Part shown: one piece after another, positions 60,507 through 64,000 of the stretch | Layout of the letters: the number at the start of each line of letters is the position of its first letter | Numbering within the stretch: position 1 is the stretch's first letter | Origin: Geobacter sp. | Lineage (GTDB): Bacteria; Desulfobacterota; Desulfuromonadia; Geobacterales; Geobacteraceae | Assembly: GCA_003490025.1 (NCBI GenBank) | Contig: DNJC01000116.1 | Location: 1 to 64,000, forward strand | Length of the DNA: 64,000 bases | Direction of reading: 5' to 3' | Translations under genes and position numbers: made by a program | The notes under the pieces: model-generated | Seen by the model: the letters and a program-made list of their open reading frames with translations, nothing else | What the model was told of the DNA's origin: nothing | The model's database searches: none

Positions 60507-60602
60507 GGGAAACCCCGGGTCAGAAACCCGGGAAACCCCGGGTCAGGCTTGCAAAGTTGCAATCTCTGACGTCTGGCAGCGGACTTTGCAACAATGCAAG
60601 CC
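60507..60602. repeat. Short direct and inverted repeats between two toxin-antitoxin modules
   Basis: AAACCCCGGGTCAG is repeated in tandem at about 60511-60545. GCTTGCAAAGTTGCAA (about 60547-60562) pairs with TTGCAACAATGCAAGC (about 60586-60602) in 14 of 16 positions. The region 60371-60693 has no gene. Confidence 0.7.
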
Positions 60603-60622
60603 CGGCTCCCCTTGTTTTTATA

Positions 60623-60636
60623 TACCATATATGGTA
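60623..60636. promoter_or_regulatory. Operator-like palindrome before hipB-type gene
   Basis: TACCATATATGGTA, a perfect 14-bp palindrome about 58 bp upstream of the antitoxin ATG in AT-rich DNA. Confidence 0.55.
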
Positions 60637-60693
60637 CGTTAATCTTGCTATTCAAAGATTACTATCCATATTTGATATATAAGCGAGGCGGTC

Positions 60694-61002
60694 ATGCTGT
60701 CACTTCACAAACCGAGCGATCTTTTGCGGGCCTTGGGCGACTTCGTGAGGACCATTCGTCTCGCGCGCAACATCACTCGTGAGGCCCTTTCCCGGCAGTC
60801 GGGCGTTGGTGTCGCTACGCTCGCCCGCCTGGAGTCGACCGGCGTGTGCTCCACGGAGAACCTCGCCAAGGTGCTCGTCGCCTTGGGGAGCGTGGACGTT
60901 CTCATGGAGGCCTTGACTCCGCCGGCACCCGCCTCGATCGCGCAGTTGCGGGCGGCTACCCGGGCTCCCGCGAGAATGCGCGCCAGGAGGACCTCGCGGT
61001 GA
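60694..61002 (+). CDS. hipB: HipB-type XRE antitoxin
   Basis: 102 residues, with a helix-turn-helix at about 10-65 (FVRTIRLARNITREALSRQS; VGVATLARLES) and a basic tail (RAPARMRARRTSR). Its stop overlaps the hipA GTG (GTGA). As in HipBA, it should bind and inhibit HipA and repress the operon through the upstream palindrome. Confidence 0.85.
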   Translation: MLSLHKPSDLLRALGDFVRTIRLARNITREALSRQSGVGVATLARLESTGVCSTENLAKVLVALGSVDVLMEALTPPAPASIAQLRAATRAPARMRARRTSR

Positions 61003-62255
61003 GAAAGTTCCAGGAACTCCAGGTGATCTTCGATATGGACGGGAGGCGGGAGGCGGTCGGCACCGTCGCGATCGGCGAGGGGCGGACCTACTTCGAGTAC
61101 GAGGCGGCGTGGCAAAGGCGCGGCATCGAACTCGCCCCCTTCAAACTGCCGGTTGGGCAAAACACCTTCCAGTTCGAAACGGGGAGCCTGGTAAACGGCC
61201 TCCCCGGTCTGTGCGCCGACTCGCTGCCGGACGGCTGGGGGATGCTGATCATGGACCGCTTCTTCCAGGGGAGGGGGGTGCGGCATTCCGAGATCACCCC
61301 TCTGGACCGGTTGGCCTATCTGGGTGACAGCGCGATGGGGGCCCTGTGCTACCACCCGGCAGACGGCAGCGGCGACCGGGCCGTGGAGGCGGTTGACATT
61401 GGGCACGCGGCGCGCGAGGCACACCAGCTCCACGAGGGGCGCATCGAGCAAGCGGGCAGACTCTTGGCGAAGATCGGCGGCTCACCGGGCGGTGCCCGCC
61501 CCAAGGCGTTGATCGGGATCTCCGACTGCGGCACCCGGTTCGTCTCCGGTGCCGACTCGCTGCCGGACGGTTATTCCCACTGGCTGGTCAAGTTCACCCC
61601 CCCGAGGGCGAGCGGCGACCGCCCCTTCGGGGCCGACGAGGGGGTGCTGGAATACCTCTACTTGCAAACGGCGCGCGACGCGGGGCTCGCGGTGCCGGAA
61701 TTCCGGCTCATCACCGACGAGGCGGGGCTGCGGCACATTGCGGTGCGCCGCTTCGATCGTCCGGATGGCCACAGGCGGCTGCACATGGCGACCGCGTTCG
61801 GCCTTCTGCATGCAAGCTACCAGATGCCCTCGCTCGACTACGATCAGCTGCTCACGGTCGCTTGGTCCCTTACCAGGGACATCGGACAGGTGCGCGAGCA
61901 ATTCCGCCGCGCGGTCTTCAACCTTTTGGCCGTGAACCGCGACGACCACGCCAAGAACCACGGCTACCTGATGGACGAAACCGGTGCGTGGCGGTTGTCG
62001 CCGGCCTACGACCTCACCTACTCGGAGGGGCCGGGAGGCGAGCACTGGACCGCTTACCAGGGGGAGGGGAGGAATCCCTCGGTCGAGCAGCTGCGCGGAC
62101 TGGCCGCCGCGGCCTCCATTGACGGTGCGGACTGTCGGGATGACATCGGTCGCGTGCGCGCCGCCTTGGAGCGTCTGCCGCAGGAGTTCAAGAACTGGAA
62201 AATCCCTCGCAAGCATGCCAAGAGGATCCTCGGCAGGCTTCAGGAAGTGGTCTGA
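60999..62255 (+). CDS. hipA: HipA-family serine/threonine kinase toxin
   Basis: 418 residues from a GTG start at 60999, with SD AGGAGG 8 nt upstream; the frame can be read further back (to 60846) but not as HipA. The N-terminal subdomain-1 (LPVGQNTFQFETGSLVNGLP) and kinase core are intact: the ATP-binding region (GGARPKALIGI; HWLVKF), the catalytic loop NRDDHAKNHGYLM and LSPAYDLTYS. HipA kinases phosphorylate tRNA synthetases such as GltX and induce dormancy. Complete, unlike the remnant at 42343. Confidence 0.93.
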   Translation: MRKFQELQVIFDMDGRREAVGTVAIGEGRTYFEYEAAWQRRGIELAPFKLPVGQNTFQFETGSLVNGLPGLCADSLPDGWGMLIMDRFFQGRGVRHSEITPLDRLAYLGDSAMGALCYHPADGSGDRAVEAVDIGHAAREAHQLHEGRIEQAGRLLAKIGGSPGGARPKALIGISDCGTRFVSGADSLPDGYSHWLVKFTPPRASGDRPFGADEGVLEYLYLQTARDAGLAVPEFRLITDEAGLRHIAVRRFDRPDGHRRLHMATAFGLLHASYQMPSLDYDQLLTVAWSLTRDIGQVREQFRRAVFNLLAVNRDDHAKNHGYLMDETGAWRLSPAYDLTYSEGPGGEHWTAYQGEGRNPSVEQLRGLAAAASIDGADCRDDIGRVRAALERLPQEFKNWKIPRKHAKRILGRLQEVV

Positions 62256-62375
62256 TATCCGCGGGAGTAATCCCGCATCCTCCCGATGCTAATAACGGCC
62301 TCCGATGTGTGACAAACGAAATAACAAGCGAAACGAGAGGGGCCATGTGGGTGCTCAAAAAACTTGAGTTTTCCT

Positions 62376-62404
62376 ACAGCCATGATATTGTGAGTCATGG
62401 CTGT
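62376..62404. promoter_or_regulatory. Inverted repeat over the start of the TumE-like gene
   Basis: ACAGCCATGA-N9-TCATGGCTGT, a perfect 10-bp inverted repeat that includes the start codon. As DNA it could be an operator; as RNA it would hide the start codon in a hairpin. Confidence 0.6.
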
Positions 62405-62720
62405 GAAAAAGATTATAGATGAAAGATGTGTGCTCTCCCGAAAAAAGGGGAACGGACAGATCCGCCGTGAGGTGTGGACTGGCGAAGACGGGAAGGTGGT
62501 CCGTTACAACTTGGCGTACATTAACCATACTGTCTTCGCCGGCGATAACGGCCGCGTCGTTGGGTATGACAACAATCACGGATCCCATCACAGGCACCTC
62601 ATGGGGCAGATGTTCCCGGTCACCTTCACGTCTATGGAGGAGTTGGAAGTGCGCTTCTGTAAAGAGTGGAAGGAATTGATGCCAGCCAAGAAAGGCCCAA
62701 AGAAGGATTTAAAATGTTGA
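62397..62720 (+). CDS. TumE-like toxin (DUF6516 type)
   Basis: 107 residues. The pattern CVLSRKKGNGQIRREVW, RYNLAYINHTVFAGDNGRVVGYDN, GSHHRHLMG is that of the small TumE/DUF6516 toxins, with a conserved YDN...HHRH core. The start lies in a perfect inverted repeat. Its end overlaps the next gene's start by 7 nt. The module has lower GC than its neighbours, suggesting recent transfer. Confidence 0.75.
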   Translation: MAVKKIIDERCVLSRKKGNGQIRREVWTGEDGKVVRYNLAYINHTVFAGDNGRVVGYDNNHGSHHRHLMGQMFPVTFTSMEELEVRFCKEWKELMPAKKGPKKDLKC

Positions 62721-63088
62721 AAGTGACTATAACAACTGGGAGTGTAGAGGATTTTTTTGCGAGGGGTGAAACTTTGGCAAGAAAAATTGACAGAGGCGAA
62801 GCAGTAGAACCTAGTACTTTAATTATGTTTGAAGATCCGGAAGATATCTTAGAGATTATTACCAATGCAAGGATGTCTTTATTCAGAGCGGTCAAACAGG
62901 AACCTGGCTCTATTACTGATATTGCACGCCGACTGCATCGAGATAGAAGTGCAGTAAAGCGCGATGTAGATGTTCTAGTTGGGGCCGGGCTTATTCAAAT
63001 CTTTGACGTGCCACATCATGGTCATGGTCGGAAAAAATATGTAAAAGCTGCAGCCGATCAATTTCAGCTGTTAGCCCAAGTAGGATAG
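62714..63088 (+). CDS. Winged-helix antitoxin-like DNA-binding protein (TumA type)
   Basis: 124 residues from ATG 62714 (overlapping the toxin stop). A winged helix lies at about 50-110 (PGSITDIARRLHRDRSAVKR; DVDVLVGAGLIQI; HGHGRKKYVKA), as in HVO_A0114/TumA regulators that partner TumE. Codon use is AT-rich (many TTA, ATT, AAA codons), unlike most of the window, which marks it as acquired DNA. Probable repressor of its own operon via the inverted repeat at 62376-62404. Confidence 0.8.
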   Translation: MLKVTITTGSVEDFFARGETLARKIDRGEAVEPSTLIMFEDPEDILEIITNARMSLFRAVKQEPGSITDIARRLHRDRSAVKRDVDVLVGAGLIQIFDVPHHGHGRKKYVKAAADQFQLLAQVG

Positions 63089-63145
63089 CCTTCCCTCTCG
63101 CGAAGGGTTCAGCCGATCACGGTTGAGCCCTTCATTGGTCTTCCC

Positions 63146-64000
63146 TCAGCGCCATTCCCCTTTCCGCGTCAGCTCGCCGTACGCCTCCTCGACCTTCTTC
63201 ATCACCGCGTCGAGGCTGTAGTTCTCCCGCACGAACTCCCTCCCGCTCCCGGAGAGCCGCTCAGCGAGGGCCTCGTCCTTTAGAAGCGCCACCACGGCAT
63301 CGGCGAACGCCTGCGGATCGTCGGCCACCAGGAGATCCCGCCCCGGCTTTGCCCCAACCCCCTCGTTGCCGAAGCTCGTGGTCACAACCGGAGTCCCGGC
63401 CGCCAGCGCGTCCAGCACCTTCACGATGATCCCCCCCCCGATGAGTATCGGCGCCACGAACACCGCCGCCGTCTTGTACTCCCGGTCCGTGTCCTCGACG
63501 AACCCGGTCACCGTCACGCCGGCGTCCTTCTCCGCGAGGCTCGTGAGCGATTCGGGAGGCCCGTACCCGGCGATGACCAGGTGGGCCTCGGGGACCTCCC
63601 GCCTTATCAGCGGTAGTACTTCGCGATAGAAGTAGAGCGCCCCGTCGACGTTCACCTGCCGGTACTTGAAGGAGGCGAGGAAAAGAAGCCTGTTCTTCTC
63701 CCGCTCATATGCGGTCGGCTTCAGGTCCATCCCGGCGGGGATGGGAACGGTGGTGACCGGAAGAAAAGGGTGCAGCTCCAGCAGGAACTTCCTGTCGAAT
63801 TCCGACATGGTGAAGATCCTGTCGAATCTCCGCATGATCCCCTTCTCGACGCTCTTCACCAGCGCGTACTTCAGGAACCGGAAGAGCCGGCCGGGACCGG
63901 TCGCCCGCAGGAAGGCCCGTTGCGTCGGTTTGGTGATCACGTCGTGGGCGTCCAGCACCATCGGGGTCTTCCCCCTCGCGATCAGGAACGCCGTCTCCAC
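63146..64000 (-). CDS. GT-B glycosyltransferase (group 1), N-terminus outside window
   Basis: 284 residues visible, and the frame is open at the right edge, so the N-terminal part is missing. C-terminal GT-B domain with the donor-site region GGGIIVKVLDALAAGTPVVTTS, which has the E-x7-E-type position replaced by the ALDALA form, and HLVIAGYGPPESLTSLAEKD; the middle part reads RFDRIFTMSEFDRKFLLE. It transfers sugars from nucleotide donors in polysaccharide or glycoprotein synthesis; substrate unknown. Its neighbours lie outside the window. Confidence 0.88.
   Translation of the reverse strand: METAFLIARGKTPMVLDAHDVITKPTQRAFLRATGPGRLFRFLKYALVKSVEKGIMRRFDRIFTMSEFDRKFLLELHPFLPVTTVPIPAGMDLKPTAYEREKNRLLFLASFKYRQVNVDGALYFYREVLPLIRREVPEAHLVIAGYGPPESLTSLAEKDAGVTVTGFVEDTDREYKTAAVFVAPILIGGGIIVKVLDALAAGTPVVTTSFGNEGVGAKPGRDLLVADDPQAFADAVVALLKDEALAERLSGSGREFVRENYSLDAVMKKVEEAYGELTRKGEWR

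Noticed and set aside
60570..60590. Sigma-54-like sequence TGGCAGCGGACTTTGC before hipB
   Set aside because: GG and GC are 13 nt apart instead of 12, and no upstream palindrome of the regulon type is present.

Overview
The window is GC-rich DNA from a dissimilatory metal-reducing deltaproteobacterium of the Geobacter/Geomonas/Citrifermentans type. The evidence is long c-type cytochromes with many CXXCH hemes, an OmcE-like tetraheme cytochrome next to an NHL lipoprotein, sigma-54/two-component regulation, a Geobacter-style GEMM-I riboswitch, and an hgcAB mercury-methylation pair. No rRNA, CRISPR array or intact transposase was seen.

Layout. 1-5946: one operon with the tail of a giant NHL/Ig surface protein, a small exported protein, a 67-residue putative sorting substrate and an exosortase. 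5943-8674 (minus): TonB-dependent receptor and periplasmic binding protein. 9093-22008 (mostly minus): a small Cys-rich protein; two very large paralogous multiheme cytochromes, each interrupted by one in-frame UGA; a SurA/PpiC prolyl isomerase; and an operon with a dockerin-like protein, a stand-alone copy of a cytochrome N-terminal domain, and a lipoprotein. 22667-24788: NarL-type two-component pair. 24873-26865 (minus): NHL lipoprotein and OmcE-like cytochrome. 27250-31705: NtrC-type regulator divergent from a Sel1 protein and a PAS histidine kinase. 31729-33870: riboswitch-controlled GGDEF-EAL protein. 33920-39026: housekeeping genes (tag, pyk), then arsC-hgcA-hgcB. 39054-42902: small Fe-S, DUF1540 and ferritin-like proteins and a decayed hipBA. 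42966-51734 (minus): a 2,922-residue DUF1566-repeat protein carrying a clan-CD protease. 52122-54356: nrdJ. 54594-58411: diguanylate cyclase, beta-helix protein, rph, rdgB. 58559-58948: four tRNAs. 59119-63088: an accessory island of three toxin-antitoxin-like modules. 63146-64000: a glycosyltransferase cut by the window edge.

Main results. (1) Three genes (both large cytochromes and hgcA) have an in-frame UGA followed 10-11 nt later by a 16-17-nt hairpin. This is the geometry of a bacterial SECIS element, so all three look like selenoproteins. In HgcA the residue would form a Cys-Sec pair ahead of the corrinoid domain, and the upstream start is backed by an ATGA overlap with arsC. (2) Five transcription units (both large cytochromes, the OmcE-like unit, the dockerin operon and the Sel1/kinase operon) have sigma-54 -24/-12 promoters. 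Each also has upstream palindromes of the type GGGGTAAAnACCCC, so they probably form one regulon, plausibly run by the NtrC-type regulator at 27250-28734. (3) Several dispersed palindromic repeat families are scattered through intergenic DNA and in places supply stop codons or C-termini of genes.
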